Assembly: GCA_033032865.1 (NCBI GenBank)
Contig: JAWHQI010000005.1
Span: forward strand, 9,882,001-9,946,000
Source of the DNA: Dactylorhiza incarnata
Taxonomy: Eukaryota; Streptophyta; Magnoliopsida; Asparagales; Orchidaceae
Reading direction: 5' to 3'
DNA length: 64,000 bases
Below the pieces are notes generated by a model that ran no database searches, had not been told where the DNA came from, and saw only the letters and a program-made list of their open reading frames with translations. The translations under genes and the position numbers were made by a program. Below are positions 23,493 to 36,580 of the stretch, piece after piece (position 1 is the stretch's first letter; each line of letters begins with the position of its first letter).

Positions 23493-24767
23493 CTAATGAA
23501 TGAGAGATTTAGATATCCAAAGGGGACCAAGTGGGGATGGTTCCTTTGGGTACCCAAATACATCGAGTTGGCTTTTGGGGAGACAAGGATGAATGGACTC
23601 TTTCATTTGACACTAGTGCGTCATTATTACATATGGGTCTCCATTCTTACCTTGGAAAGAAATTATCTTTATCTTTTAAATTTCCATAGTTATTTACTTT
23701 AATATTTGGATAAAAAATAATTTTTGGATTTGTTTAGGGGAAATTTATTTGCATTTAAATTTATGTTGGGAAAACCATTATATTGTAAATGATAATGATG
23801 ATGTTTTGGAAATTCTTTTACAAGTTTTTGTTGTTTTTTTATTCCCTATGTTTTGCCTAGATAAATTGTGGAAATTCATATTTAACTTGCGTTTGAATTT
23901 TGCTTGATATTGTGAATGTATATTTGAGAATTTTCCTTTATGATTTCCTTGAGCGAGTTGATTTTAGTTTCTAAATCATAATTCTTAACTTTGAGATTAT
24001 GTCTTGCTTTATTATAAGCAATTGTGCTATTTTTAAGAGTTGTGATAATGGAATCAATGTGTGTTTAATAGTTATTTCTTAATTCCTCAAATGTTTCATC
24101 CATCTCTTTTATTTCAATTTTATAATTTTTACACATAGAACAATTACATTTAAAAGATGAATTTTCTAAGCATAATTGTTCATTTTGTTATTTTACAAAA
24201 ATAAGCTTCTTTTCAAGTTTCTTGTAATTTTCTTTTACTTCATTATAATTAATACAAGGTGAAGCAGTTTTAATTAAAGAGCAAGAGTGAGAGTCATCAA
24301 GCACATCAATTTTTGTTTCTACATTAGATATAGTTTTTAATCTTTTATTTTCTAAACCTAATTTTGAATTGGCATTTTTCAATTTCTTAATTTTACACTT
24401 AGTGGTTTGTAGCAATTGTAACGTAGAAATAGAGTTACAAAAGATGGAATTTGATTTCCTTACAGTCCTTTCGGATGAGGTGAGATTTAAACATTATGTT
24501 CCTTTGTCATCCTTTTTGAATTCCTCTTCCATAGATGAATTGTTATTTTCCCTTCCGCATGATGTACATTCCTTGGATCTATCAAGAGAAGAGCTTTCTT
24601 GATTGTCTATGCAATCTTGCATATTCTCTGGTTCTTGCGATTGTTCCTTACCTATATGAGGAAGATTATAAATCTCTTCAAGAAATTTCCAAATTTTGTA
24701 CGCATTAGAAAAATAATAAACTAATTTGAAAATATTTTGTGATATAGCACAAAATAAACTATTCATA
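23493..24767 (-). pseudogene. Gag of TRG-C, C-terminal part
   Basis: This is related throughout to the intact gag at 52513-53958. Recognisable pieces are the WVPKGT-type tail at 23510-23560, a coiled coil (24188-24415) and part of the UBN2-like region (24494-24766, ending KIWKFLEEIYNLP). Many stops and shifts are present. TRG-B is inserted at 24768; the N-terminus is 33145-33359. Confidence 0.8.
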
Positions 24768-24772
24768 GCCTT

Positions 24773-25951
24773 TATTAGATCGATAGGCGCCCTTAGAGGG
24801 GGGTGAATAAGGGAATAAAAATTCTTTTTATAAGTTTAAGCAAATTACTAAATTGTTTTGAAATAAATGAGAGCGAAATAACAATTTAGCTAAAGGAAGA
24901 GAATATTATAATTTCCAATTTTAGAATTTAGAAACAACTGTTAAATTGTTTTATGATGAAAGAGATTAAAATAAACAATTTAGATAAAGTGATTTGAATT
25001 GAAAGCTTAGTAACCAATATAGTAAAATTTATGCCAAATGACTGAAATCAAGTAAACCCAAAAAAAACATGATTGTATTATATGAAAAAGTATTTACATA
25101 AATTTGATTTCAATATCGCTAGAAATCGGAGGCGGACAAAAGTAAATATCTTTTCCTTTTCTATACCGTCTTGTATCCCCACAAATCGGTTGGCTTTAGT
25201 ATATCCTTCCCGGATATGGCCTTAAGCCGCTCTAGCCAATCCTAACCCTGGATATGGCCTCGAGCACCCCCTAGATCTAATCTCCTAAACCTAGTCGCCA
25301 ACTCACGCAGCGAATTACCCCTTAAGCCGTGCAAGGACCTAGTCGCCAACACAAGGCGAATTTTCTATACGGTTACAAAATGGAATGAAATGAAAATAAT
25401 GATAAAATAATAAAAACTCCCTATATGAGATCTTCTGAAGTTGGAGATGAAGGATCATTGTAGTATGAGCGAGGTCGAAGCGATTTTCCTTTGGATGTAG
25501 CGAGATGTAGTCCTCCTTCAGAATTCTCCTTATGCTTTTTGTGGGAGATCCATCTTCGGCAACATAACACCAATGGAATTTTGGCACTTGTATTCTCTCA
25601 GGGATGGATTACCATAATGAGAAAGAAAGCATCAATTTATAGAACTTGGAGATAGCACCTCCAGTAGCTCCTAGCGCCTGCGATAGTGTTCGTGTAGAAG
25701 CGGTTACGAAACCGTCATGGCATGGCATTGTGCACAAACTTGAGCTAGCGTCTGCGGTAGCACTAGCGCCTGCGGTAACCCTTAGCGCTGGCGGTAGTGC
25801 TTTAGTTCAATTTTTTGGTTCCAAGCTACTTTCTACCTGTGGAGTATTACACATATAGTTCTTGTACACTATAAAAATAGGACAAGCAAGATCAAATACA
25901 ATAAGAGATTTGTTATTTTCAAATAAAGGGATGTGACACACATGTCCAACA
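24773..25951 (-). repeat. 3' LTR of TRG-B
   Basis: 1179 bp, ends TCCAACA, followed by a purine tract on the minus strand. Its palindromic units are of the AGCGCCTGCGGTAG type (25650-25800), unlike the AACGCC..GGCGTT units of TRG-A and TRG-C. Confidence 0.93.
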
Positions 25952-26848
25952 ATCTCCCCCTTTTGATAATAACAAATCCTCTTAGCAAGAAATCAACAAA
26001 GGTGTTTATAGAATATGATAAGCGAGATAAAAGCGCAACTATAGTATTTGATAAGCATGAGAATGTGCATACTCCCCCTATCTTAATGCTCCTCTTACAT
26101 AAATGCAATTTATGTTTTATTCCCCTTAAATTATAAGAATTAGTCTCCCCTTAATCTTCTAGATTTCTCCTCTAGATTTCTTCAAATAATCTCCCCCTTT
26201 TTGTATTATCCAAAGAAGGTGGGGTGAGGGTAGTAAGGAGGCATTCTTTATAAATGATAAATCAGGATCGAGCTTTTGTAATATAGAAAAAATTATAAAG
26301 AGTTTAAGCATAGTGTTAAAGAGATTTCAAATAAAAAGATAAGAGTTGTAGGCAAGCGGAAGATTATAAAAAACATCTTTTTGTAAGCATGAAAAGCATA
26401 AGTATAAATATGAGTTTAAGTTCAAAATTGAAAGATGTTTTAACCTTTTTGAAATCTCATAATTTTACATAAAATTACCAAGCATGAAATGAACATATTA
26501 AAAAGAGAATATACTACAATGTTAGTTAATTTCAAGTGTAAGAGATACCAAAACATTGTAGAGATCATGCTAGGTTATCTAGTGCATTTCTTATATAAAG
26601 AGTAGTATAGATAAAGCATTAGAATCCAATACTCATGAGAAGAAGTGTTATGAAAGATAATGATGTGCACATAAGTGTATTTTGAGCAAAGTTATCAATT
26701 GATTTAAATCACAAAATATAAGACATATGTAGAGTTAAGTGCACAATAAAACACGAGTATATTAACTTTCACACACTTTAATGCACATAATATTTTTAAA
26801 AAAAGTGGTGTATTAACCAAGGTTTGCACAAGACACTTTACTATTCTT

Positions 26849-26908
26849 CCAAGGTGCTCGACCTCACAATGCTTATGAAGACTTATCAGGAGGTTCAGTA
26901 GTGCTTGG
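26849..26908 (-). other. TRG hairpin (TRG-B, single copy)
   Basis: CCAAG (26849-26853) and CTTGG (26904-26908) enclose CTCGACCTC and GAGGTTCAG with the family loop. Only one hairpin is left: ACCAAGG of the first runs straight into the TTTGCACAAGAC that normally precedes the second, which shows a deletion between the two. Confidence 0.6.
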
Positions 26909-28025
26909 TGGAGTTATATTTGTCATATTTTTATTTTTGTTCACTTTTGTGAGACAACATTCTCCGAATACACTTGTTTTGCAAACCCAACATAATTAAA
27001 TTTTTTAAAACACTTTTCTTAATTTTTAAGTGCAATTCAAATGTAGTGTAGATAATAAACTTATGCAAATTTTAATTCATTGTACAATTATAATACACAA
27101 ATAAGCATTTTTAGATTTAAAAACACACGTACATTACCAAACATAAGTGAGTGTAAACGTATCATTATCAATCACAATACATTTTCTCATACTTAGAGGC
27201 ATGCTAAGCTCGATTCTACACATATTTTTAAATACAATTGATGCACTTTAAATAGATATATCAAAGCATGATAAACAAAACAATGTTCATAGTAATTTGA
27301 AGGAATAAGTATTAACATTGTAAATAATTCTAAATAATAGAATTCATACATGCTTGATATTAGCAATAAAGATCATACAGTTTTTTTTTGTTTTGAAAAT
27401 TTTTAATGAAAGAAAAACAGAAAAAAAAAAAAACATATTTTTGTATTTTTAAATTTTGAAGTTTTGTAGTTGATTTTTCATAATATAAAAATAACAAAAG
27501 TCATAAATACAAAAACTAAGTAGTACATATAAACTAACATATTTTTATTGATTTTTAGAAATTTTAAAAAATAGAAAAATCAAACACCCACACTAGCGAG
27601 TGTTAGCGCATAAAACAGTAAGTGATTTTTTGAGAATTTTAAATTTTCACTTTTTGATCTTGATTAAGAGTACTTAGAGCAGTCTTATGCAGAAATTTTG
27701 TAATTTTTGGAGATATTTTGATTGCTCAAATTGCATAAAACTTTTGCGTTTTTCAAATAACTCAACCTAAGATGTCTAAGACTCCTAATTCCATCCTTAA
27801 CATTTGAAACCTTGCAAGATTTTTGGAGATCTCTAGGTTGATCAAATTTGTATGAAACATTGGCTTTTTCAAATACTTGTGTTTTACAAAATCATTTAAG
27901 CACAAAAAATAAACTATGTAAACACAAGAGGATATTTTCTAACAACCCAAAATATGCATGATTTAAGTGATCGTTAAATAAAATGTTCATACAATGAGTA
28001 AAATAAGTATGTCCTAAGATTAAAA

Positions 28026-28275
28026 ACTACCCGGACTAAATGTCTACACCCTAGCCCCGTACTAAAGTGACGAATGGGCATGAGGAGTTACACACATGCC
28101 GTAGGTTGGGGTGTTAATCTCGTATGCACACAGTAGAGAATGCTCAACCTAGCACTCTTCCCCCCAGTGCCTTGCAAGCCCCCATTGGAACCCTCCCTGG
28201 TTAAGGACAAGATATGACTTAGAGGTTAGGTCTTTAATGCATACAACCCTACGCCCCCGCTATTGTGAGATATGA
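28026..28275 (-). other. Conserved GC-rich block (position II) of TRG-B
   Basis: ATGTCTACACCCTAGCCCC, GGTTGGGGTGTTAAT, CCCCAGTGCCTTGCAAG and CCTCCCTGGTTAAGG appear in the same order as in the sister elements. The surrounding kilobases are AT-rich and poorly alignable. Confidence 0.7.
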
Positions 28276-30374
28276 AGTCATAGGTGAATAATTTTTGGAC
28301 AACCTATGCTTTTAAACTATGGGTTGATTTATAGACTATGGTTTTTGTTTAATGTGAAGAATTATAGAAAAATATAAAGCCGCATAGTTTCTCTACTTTT
28401 ATGAGATGACTATATGAGATAACTAGCATAATCACTAATATTCAATAAGTGATAATGCTAGTATGATGAGTTTTGAGTCTAATGTCACATCATAAGATTA
28501 ACATTAATATTGCATGTATTCCAAAATAGAGTTTCAAATTATAGATCTAGAATAAAATGAGGATTTAGTTTGATTTATTCTTATTATTACAAAGTTGATT
28601 CTAGTGTCTACATATATGTGAGATACATGCAATCAATAGAAAAGTATATCAATACACCAAATATTGTAAAGAAAACATTATTCATATTTTTATCATAAGA
28701 TTCATAATTCCTAGGTGATAGATATTATTGATTTGAGATATTTCTTGATAGAACATGAATTATGATTTATGATTTTAGAGAATTTTGCATAAAATATATA
28801 TTAGATCATCATGATGTATGTGAATTCTATTCCTTCTAGACTTATGACAATATGATTTGGTGATTTTCTTTTGAATGAGTATGTTTGATTTGTAAGTCAA
28901 GAAAGTGATGATCATGCAATCATATCAAAGACAAAGATCACATAATTTATAATAAAATTGCATTCAATAAAAGAATTTATTGATCTTTGGTTTTGCATGA
29001 TAATATATGATTCATGATACAATATTCATATATTTTCTAATGATTAATCCATAAACTATGTGTTTTGATGGAATTTTAGTATTCTATTATAATTTTAAAT
29101 CACATAGTTATCATGATATTTTAATAACATTGTAAATGTTATACCTAGCATATAAATTTAAGCATAAACTAAGAAGTGATGCTAGGATGATGACTTTGAA
29201 TGTAATGTTATTATATATGATTTAATGGAGATAATGTTGCATGTAATATGAGAAGATTTCAAATTAATTTTCTTTAGACCTAGAATGAAATGATTATTCT
29301 ATTTGATTTCATCTTGTTGATATTAAGTTATTTTTTAGATCTAAATATAATGAGATACATGCAAACAATATAGATGCATATCACACACAAAATAAGATAT
29401 GAAACTATAATACCAATAGCCATCACATATTTCATAAAGGTTGATAGAATTAGTTGATTTAAGATAATTCTTGTTAGATCATGAATTATGATATATGATT
29501 ATAGTGAATTTTACCATATGATATTAATAGATCATGGTGGTGATTATATAGTTCATATTCATCCTTTTTAATATGTAGTGACAGCTTGTAAAGTGAATAT
29601 TATACTACATATATATAAAGGACAAAAAATGTTTTAGTTATTTTGAATTATCTTGTAAATTTTCTTTTTGATTTTAATACAAGGTATCTGAAAGTAGAAG
29701 ATAACGATACTTAACATAGTAAAATAATTTTTCAGAAAATAATAATTAGAAAAATCGGTATTTTTTAGGAAAATAGGCTACCACCGACGTTAGTGATAAC
29801 GCCTGGCGTTAGCAACTCATAGTTTTTTATTTACAATTTTGAGTTACAATTTTTGATTTAAAAACACATGTTTTTTTTATATCATTTGATTCCGATTTTT
29901 CTCGATTATGATTTTTTAATATAGGGGCTATCATATGCAATAATGAAATTAGATAAATATACAATAAGTTATGCATTTAATATTTTTAGCCTAAGACCCC
30001 TAAATAAACCATTTAAATCCATTCATTAAAATAATTTCATTAGTCTTGGTAATAATTTCAATATTCAATTTATAGTGATAATTCAAGACATTTATGTGTA
30101 AAGGATTTAAAAGGATAAAAATTAAAAAGATGAGAGATAGGTCACTTTTAAACACATATGACTTTTTATTCAATTTTATTCAATTTGATTTATACGTTAT
30201 AAAGATTTAAATGATAAAGTCATATTTTAAATATTTATGAGGTGACCAAGGCATGTTAGCTTAAGTAAAAATAAATAATAAAAAACAACAAAGAGAAAGA
30301 AATTAAGCATATCATGAAGTAGTGAAATGATATTTCATTTTTAATTATTTCTACTTCATGCAAATGATTGGATA
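28276..30374 (-). other. TRG-B internal AT-rich stretch
   Basis: No coding frame. It holds two or three diverged repeats of a ~500-700 bp unit (motifs such as TGATGCTAG..GATGA and GAGATACATGCAA at about 28460-28630 and 29170-29360), as also seen in TRG-C at 21720-22600. Confidence 0.55.
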
Positions 30375-31927
30375 CTAATGAATGAGAGATTTAGGTATCC
30401 AAAGGGGACCATGTGGGATGGTTCCTTTGGGTACCCAAATACATCATGTTGGCTTTTGGGGAGACAAGGATGAATGGTCCTTTCAAATAAAATTGATGTG
30501 TCATTTTTCTTTATGGGTCTCCATTCATACCTTGGTTGTTCATCACTCAAATCCATATAATGATTATGTGACATCTTTATATGATTGTAGTTGTTTGAAA
30601 AATAATTCATTTGGGATTTATGTTTATTCAAATTATTTTTCAAAATAGATTGATGTTGATAATCATAATGAATTTTATTATATAAGTTCTTTGAAAGTTT
30701 ATAAGAGTGATTGTCTTTCTTTAGAATTGAATGTTGATATAGTGGGGTTACAATATGTGTTAAATGATTGGTTCTTATTTTGATAATTTTCATTTCCACT
30801 CTTTCTTATAGACATACTCTTATAATGTGAAGGAGAATATTTTATAGTTTTATTTTCATGAAAAAGAGTTTTTAAATTGAGTCACGATTGAAAATATATT
30901 GAGACGTATAATAGTGACTCTTGAGAATTTTGTGAGGATCATAATTCCTTTCAAAACTAAACTCCTTTTGAGTTGATGTGTGAAAATGGTCCTTTTTAGA
31001 AATGATTTTGTAAGTTAATTTATCTTTGTTATTCAAAATCTTATTATGAATGTCATTACTAGAAATTAGAACTTTTTCAACAAAAGATTTTAATTGTCTT
31101 AACTTAGAAGTTAAAGAATCATTTTCAATTATCAATTTTTCATTATGTCTTTTAGAAACTAAGAGCCCTTTTTCAATATCCTTGAATTTTTCTTTTAATA
31201 GATTGCAATCTAAACAAGGAGTAGGAATTCTAACTAAAGAGCATGAAAGAGAATTTAACACATCTATATTTGATTCTACTTTATAGTTTGCTTTTAAAGA
31301 TTTATTTTCTAAACGTAATTTAGAATTAGTAAATTTCAACTTTAAAATTTTAAGTTTAGCCATTTTAAGCACACGAGATGTAGAAATAAAATTTGTTACA
31401 AAAAGAGAAGTTTTTGATTTTCTTACATTGCTATGGGATGAGGCAAGATTTGAACCAAGGGTTCCTTTGACATCTTCGCATTCCTCTTCCATAGTTGAAT
31501 TTCTGTCTTCTCTTTTGCTTGATGTGTTGCCATCATTTGAGTCTAATATTGTGACGTTGCATTCTTCTTTCTTAGATAGATCTTCCTCCAAGCATAAGTC
31601 CTCATCTGTGGAAGGAAGACTATAAGAATTCTCAAGAAATTTCTAAACTTCATAAGCAGTAGAAAGTGTATAAATAAGTTTGAAAATATTTTGATCTAGT
31701 GCAGAATATAGACTATTCATTGATTTGGCATTTATAAACATTTCATTTTTATTTAAAATACTTGGGGTCATTTTAATTGTAATATTCCAAACTTCAATAT
31801 CCAAAGATTTTTCATAAGAATTTTCCACCCATTATAATTTTCACCAATAAATAACGGTGGACATAATGATTTTTCATTTTCATAAAAAACTTTCCATTCT
31901 AGTGGATGCGAGATCATGAAGCGCCAT
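30375..31927 (-). pseudogene. Gag of TRG-B (broken)
   Basis: It starts near the ATG at 31927 (MALHDLAST). The UBN2-like part is badly broken (31643-31828). A 239-codon coiled-coil piece is open (30872-31591, with FTNSKLRLENKSLK and LDCNLLKEKFKDIEKG). A C-terminal piece (30356-30799) has PRYEWRPIKKN and the WVPKGT-type tail in a shifted frame. It has no zinc knuckle. Confidence 0.82.
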
Positions 31928-31977
31928 TATTCCCAGTTGTGAAACCATATTGGAATAACCTACCCTCTGATACTACT

Positions 31978-33139
31978 TGTTGGATCGATAGGCGCCCTTA
32001 GAGGGGGGTGAATAAGGGAATAAAAATTCTTTTTATAAGTTTAGGCAAATTACTAAAATTGTTTTGAAATAAACGAGAGCGAAATAACAATTTAGCTAAA
32101 GGAAGAGAATATTGTAATTTCCAATTTTAGAATTTAGAAACAAGTGCTAAATTGTTTTATGATGAAAGAGATTAAAATAAACAATTTAGATAAAGTGATT
32201 TGAATTGAAAGCTTAGTAACCAATATAGTAAAATTTATGCCAAATGAAAGAAATCAAGTAAACACAAAAAGAGACGTGATTGTATTATATGAAAAAGTGT
32301 TTACATAAATTTGATTTCAATATCGCTAGAAATTGGAGGCGTACAAAAGTAAATATCTTTTCCTTTTCTATACCGACTTGTATCCCCACAAACCGGTTGG
32401 CTTTAATCTATCCTTCCTCGGATATGGCCTCAAGCCGCTCTAGCCAATCCTAACCCAGGATATGGCCTTAAGCACCCCTAGATCTAATCTCCTAGACCTA
32501 GTTGTCAGCTCACGCAGTGAATTACCACCTAAGCCGCGCAAGGACCTAGTCACCAACACAAGGCGAATTTTCTATACGGTTACAAAATGGAATGAAATGA
32601 AAATAATGATAACCACAATAAAAACTCCCTATATGAGATCTTCTGAAGTTGGAGATGAAGGATTGTTGTAGTATGAGCGAGGTCAAAGCGATCGTCCTTC
32701 AGATGTAGCGTGACGTAGTCCACCTATAGAATTCTCCTTAAGCTTTTTGTGGGAGATCCATCTTCGGCAGCATAACAACAATGGAATTTTGGCAAATTAT
32801 TCTCTCAGGGATGGACTACCAAAACGAGAAAGAAAGCATCAATCTATAGAACTTGGAGATAGCGCCTGCGGTAGCTCCTAGCGCCTGCGGTAGTGTTCAT
32901 GTAGAAGTGGTTATGAAACCATCACTGCGTGGCCTTTCGTAGGAACTTGAGCTAGCGCCTGCGGTAACCCCTAGCGCTGATGGTAGTGCTTTAGTTCAGT
33001 TTTTTGGTTCCAAGCTGCTTTCTACCTGTGGAGTATTGCACATATTGTTTCTGCACACTATAAACACACGACAAGCAAGATCAAATACAATATGTGATTT
33101 TTATTCTCAAACAAAGGGATATGACAAACATGTCCAACA
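31978..33139 (-). repeat. 5' LTR of TRG-B
   Basis: 1162 bp, TGTTGGATC...GTCCAACA. It aligns with 24773-25951. The G run is 6 long in both copies. Confidence 0.94.
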
Positions 33140-33144
33140 GCCTT

Positions 33145-33359
33145 CACATTTAAAACCATTTCATTTTTATTTAGAACACTTCGGAGTTCATTAATAGTTA
33201 TATTCCAAACATCTATGCCTAAGTACTTAAGAATTTTTTTCATTAGATTTTTCCACCCTTTATAATTTTTCCCTTCAAATAAAGGTGGTGCTAGTGATTT
33301 TTCATTTAAATAAAATTTCTCCCACTCGTTGAAGTGAGATCATGATCAAGAAGCGCCAT
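33145..33359 (-). pseudogene. Gag of TRG-C, N-terminal part
   Basis: It begins MALLDHDLTSTSG at 33359 and continues with the UBN2-like start found at 53958 in TRG-D. It stops at the TRG-B insertion. The initiator-Met primer site between it and the LTR is decayed (AATATCATAGCGAGG). Confidence 0.8.
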
Positions 33360-33409
33360 TATTCCCGGTGGTGAAACCCTTTTTGGAATAACCTCGCTAT
33401 GATATTGCT

Positions 33410-34563
33410 TGATGGATCTTGAGGCGCCCTTAGAGGGGGTGAATAAGGGTTTTAGAAAATTGTAGGATTAAAAAATTTTTTTTTGTGATTTTCTAATAAG
33501 TAAATTGAAACAAAAGTAAAGAGCTAGAAATAAGAAATGAAATCAATTTTATTTAACATAAAAAGACATGATTATCATTTATAAAATTTGATTACAAAAT
33601 CTAATTTCTATGACGTTAGAAATCAAGGCGAATATGAAATACTCTTTTTGTTTTCTATACCGACTCTTCTCACTAAGAACCGGTTGGCTTTAGCCGATCT
33701 TTCCCCAGATACGACCTCAAGCCGCTCTAGCCTTTCTATCCCCAGAAAGGCCTCGAGCACTCCCTAGATCTACTCCCTAGACCTAGTCACCACAACCATG
33801 ATGAATTTCCCCTAAGCTGCGCATGGACCTAGTCGCCAACAACTGCGGAGAATTCACTAAACAATCACAATGAAAGAGTTACAATAAAATATAAAAGACA
33901 AAAAAAACTCCCTATGAAGAATTCTGAAGATGGCGAAAACCCGTTGAATATCGTCGAAGTCGAAGAGTGCGTTCTTCACATTGTGTGAGCATTGATCCGA
34001 TCCTCCTCTGAATTCTTCTCTTGAATTTGTGTTGGAGATGGTGGTCTGAAAATAAGGCCCTCACAGAGTTTCTGAAGTGCTAGAATAGGGCTCCTTAGAA
34101 TTAATTATTGAAGAAAACAAATGCCACCAATTTATAGGACTGGAAGCTAACATCGGCGTTAAGGCTAACGCTAGGCGTTGACTCAATATAGAAATAATTT
34201 GATGGCTCGGATCTTCAAAATAGGAAGGAGATTCTGCATCTTTGGAAACATTCATTTTAGGCAACCTTAACACTGGCGTTAAGCCAAATTATTCCCAAAA
34301 TGCACCTGCAATCACGATAGCTTCCCTCCATGCCATTTTCATCTTGGTGGGAACGAAAGTCAATGCCAGCGTTAAGCCCTAACGCCCGACATTAGACCAC
34401 ATTCATCATTTCAGCTTGTGAGCAAGTACATGCCAACAATGCAGTATCCTAGTGTCAATTTTGTTCAAACATGTATGCTAAAAACACAATGGCAAACAAG
34501 ATCAAATACAAGTAGGATTTGTTATTCTCAAATTAAAGGGATGCGAAAAACCGTGTTCCAGCA
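33410..34563 (-). repeat. 5' LTR of TRG-C
   Basis: TGATGGATC...TTCCAGCA, 1154 bp, with one change in each terminus. It carries AACGCC/GGCGTT units at 34140-34400. The right edge abuts Tekay pol sequence. Confidence 0.92.
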
Positions 34564-35165
34564 GGGAGTTTGTTAGGAAACACGTCAGCGTACTCCGCCA
34601 CTACCGGGACATCACTTATGCTGGGCATAGGATTTGAAGCCTCCAACAACGTAAAGAACAACTTCGCGCCTTTCCTCACCGCCTTAACCACTTGGATAGC
34701 AGACATCAACGTCTTTCTCTCTCCTCGCATTCCAGCAAATGTGGTTTCGTCTTTAGCGTCATTTCCCATAGTAATCTCCTTCTGATTGCAATCTATGCAT
34801 GCTCGCTGCTTTGAGAGCCAGTCCATGACAAAGATTACTTCAAATTCAGCTAGTGGTAATAGTGACGCTTCCAAGTCGAAATCTTGATTCCTTATCTGCA
34901 CCTTTACACGACTCAACCTTCGGCGCTCATATGAGATTCATTGAGCAGCACTACCTCCAATTTATCCTTCACCAGGGTAGACAGTACTCCGATTTGCACC
35001 ACGAAGTCCTTAGACAAGAAGGAGTGCAATGCTCCAGTGTCGAAAAGAGCTCTCGCCGGATAGTTGAAAATTAATATGAAGCCTAAATGCACACATAAAC
35101 AAATGTATAGTCGCAAACGAAGTATAAATTATGTCAAGCTGTAAAATTTAAATTTTAATTCATAC
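34564..35165 (-). pseudogene. Tekay protease and start of RT
   Basis: The protease active site is ARALFDTGALHSFLSKDFV (35000-35060). It continues through VKVQIRNQDFDLEASLLP, VIFVMDWLSKQRACIDC and DVPVVAEYADVFPNKLP, the usual lead into RT, where TRG-C interrupts. Upstream, the frame joins gag only if 35083-35165 is removed. The DTG triad is intact. One frame change lies near 34915. Confidence 0.85.
35083..35165 (-). other. Candidate spliceosomal intron in the Tekay gag-protease frame
   Basis: On the minus strand this 83-bp AT-rich stretch begins GTATGAATT and ends GTGCATTTAG. It lies within the family sequence VVTG, and its exact removal connects NDVVTG to the hydrophobic stretch before PARALFDTGA in frame. 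It has stops if read through. The splice sites are canonical and the length is typical of a short plant intron. Confidence 0.6.
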
Positions 35166-36360
35166 CTGTGACGACATCATTTTGCCGAATGGCTTCTTGC
35201 TGGCCAAGCGAGTAGACTTTCGGCTAGGTCAGAGGTTGCTGGGAAGCAGAAGACACCGCAGCTTTGCCTTTCTCCGCATAAGATGGACCAGCCGCACGAG
35301 CATAGTCCACTACTCTGTTTTATGTCTTCGAGGGGCCACTTTGACACACTCGGGCTTTGTGTCCAACTTTTCCACAAGTGAAACACGTAATAAGGCCCTG
35401 TGCAGTAGTTGCTCCCGACACAATAGAGGGAGCTGGATCTGCGAACCTAGACTTCCTCTTATTTCTTCTAAACTCAGGTCTGGACTGAAAGGTCTGCGCG
35501 TGAAACTCTGGCTTCATTGCGTTGAGGCCTTTCCCGCACTGCACTCTCTGCACATCCAATTTTCGAGATCTTGCAGTTTGCAGCAGAACATGAAAGCCAA
35601 AATTCATTGGGCCTGCTATAAGTAACCTTAACTCATCACAAAGTTCTTCATAGAACTTATTCATCTTTGTTTCATCATCTTCAATCAAAGCTCCCATATA
35701 GCGACACAGTCTAGTGAACTCATGCATGTAGTCGACTACTGAATGATCACCTTGAGTTAACCGCAAGAACTAATTTTGCAATGCAATGCGCTGGACAGAG
35801 GGGATAAACCTGTAGAGAAACAGTTCTGAAAACTCTGCCATCGAGACATCAGTAATATCTCTATCGACCAACTTGTGCACTTCTAATTCTTCCCACCAAA
35901 GCACCGCCTCTCCATTCAGAAGAAAAATGGCTAAGGTGACCATCATCGCTTCTTCAGTTGTTGTCACCCTTAGAGTTCTCTTTACTCTTGACAGCAAGCC
36001 CTCTACCTCTGTTGGGGATTCGGCCCCCAAGAAGGTTGGAGGATTGAAGCTTAGAAAGTGCTTCAATTACTGGTCACGCGCTTGTCCCACAGCTACATGT
36101 TTGACTCTATGTTCCACCCTGGGCTCTACTGCAGGTTCTGCTCTCGGTTCCACTGCAGCAACAGGTGTCGGGGCCACAACAGGAGTAGGAGTAGTAGGAT
36201 GTGTACCACGACTTGGCTGATTATTGATCATCGTGAAGACCGCTTCGGTGACTAATTTAATTATCTCAGTAGAAGGAGTGATCGTTGCTACCTCAGCGGA
36301 CGCACTAATTTTAGTAGTGTTACGGGGTCGAGACTGCCCCGCACCACTCCTAGTTACCTA
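35166..36360 (-). pseudogene. Tekay gag with CCHC knuckle
   Basis: An N-terminal low-complexity region (36067-36360, SAEVATITPSTEIIKLV, Pro/Thr-rich) precedes the capsid-like part. That part shows FLSFNPPTFLG, EAMMVTLAIFLLNGEAVLWWEE and FLYRFIPSVQRIALQN (35770-36066), then GDHSVVDYMHEFTRLCRYM (35600-35766). The zinc knuckle CFTCGKVGHKARVC lies at about 35340-35385. Stops occur at 36067, 35767 and 35318 and within the segment leading to VVTG. Gag would form the particle. Chromovirus affinity is inferred from the LTR and gag layout, not from a visible chromodomain. Confidence 0.85.
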
Positions 36361-36580
36361 TAATCGTGTAATACACAATTTAGTGATCGCAAACAAAGCA
36401 ACAAACAAGCAAGGAACACTCAGGTTCCGCAAATAAGCTTGCTTTTCATTCCTAAGTGGACATTCTTATTAGGTTTTTATCATTTTGGGTGAACGCACAT
36501 TACGTGCATACCACCCCTTAAAAGGAATTTGGCCTCTAATTCGGAAACTACGGATCGACTCCTAAAGTCCGATACCAAAT

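Larger units (their letters stand above)
24773..33139 (-). mobile_element. TRG-B: complete gag-only LTR retrotransposon
   Basis: 8367 bp, LTRs 24773-25951 and 31978-33139. Target duplication GCCTT lies at 24768-24772 and 33140-33144. It interrupts the gag of TRG-C. The minus strand carries a degraded initiator-Met primer site (TAGTATCAGAGG beside the 5' LTR), a broken gag (31927 down to 30375) and a long non-coding part with one hairpin and one GC-rich block. The left LTR begins TATTAGATC rather than TGTTGGATC, that is, two G-to-A changes in its terminus. Confidence 0.94.
1..34563 (-). mobile_element. TRG-C: gag-only LTR retrotransposon, left end outside window, host to two nested elements
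   Basis: This element reads on the minus strand. Its 5' LTR is 33410-34563 and its 3' LTR runs off the left edge (1-672). The two LTRs share long stretches, for example the start of the window against sequence from about 33908. The internal region is cut by the copia element (2580-20934, duplication AAAAT at 2575-2579 and 20935-20939) and by TRG-B (24773-33139, duplication GCCTT at 24768-24772 and 33140-33144). Its own internal pieces are 673-2579, 20940-24767 and 33145-33409. It encodes only a broken gag and no pol. It sits inside a Tekay-type gypsy pol frame; the base quintet after its right end is GGGAG (34564-34568), so the same five bases should precede its left LTR outside the window. 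Confidence 0.9.
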
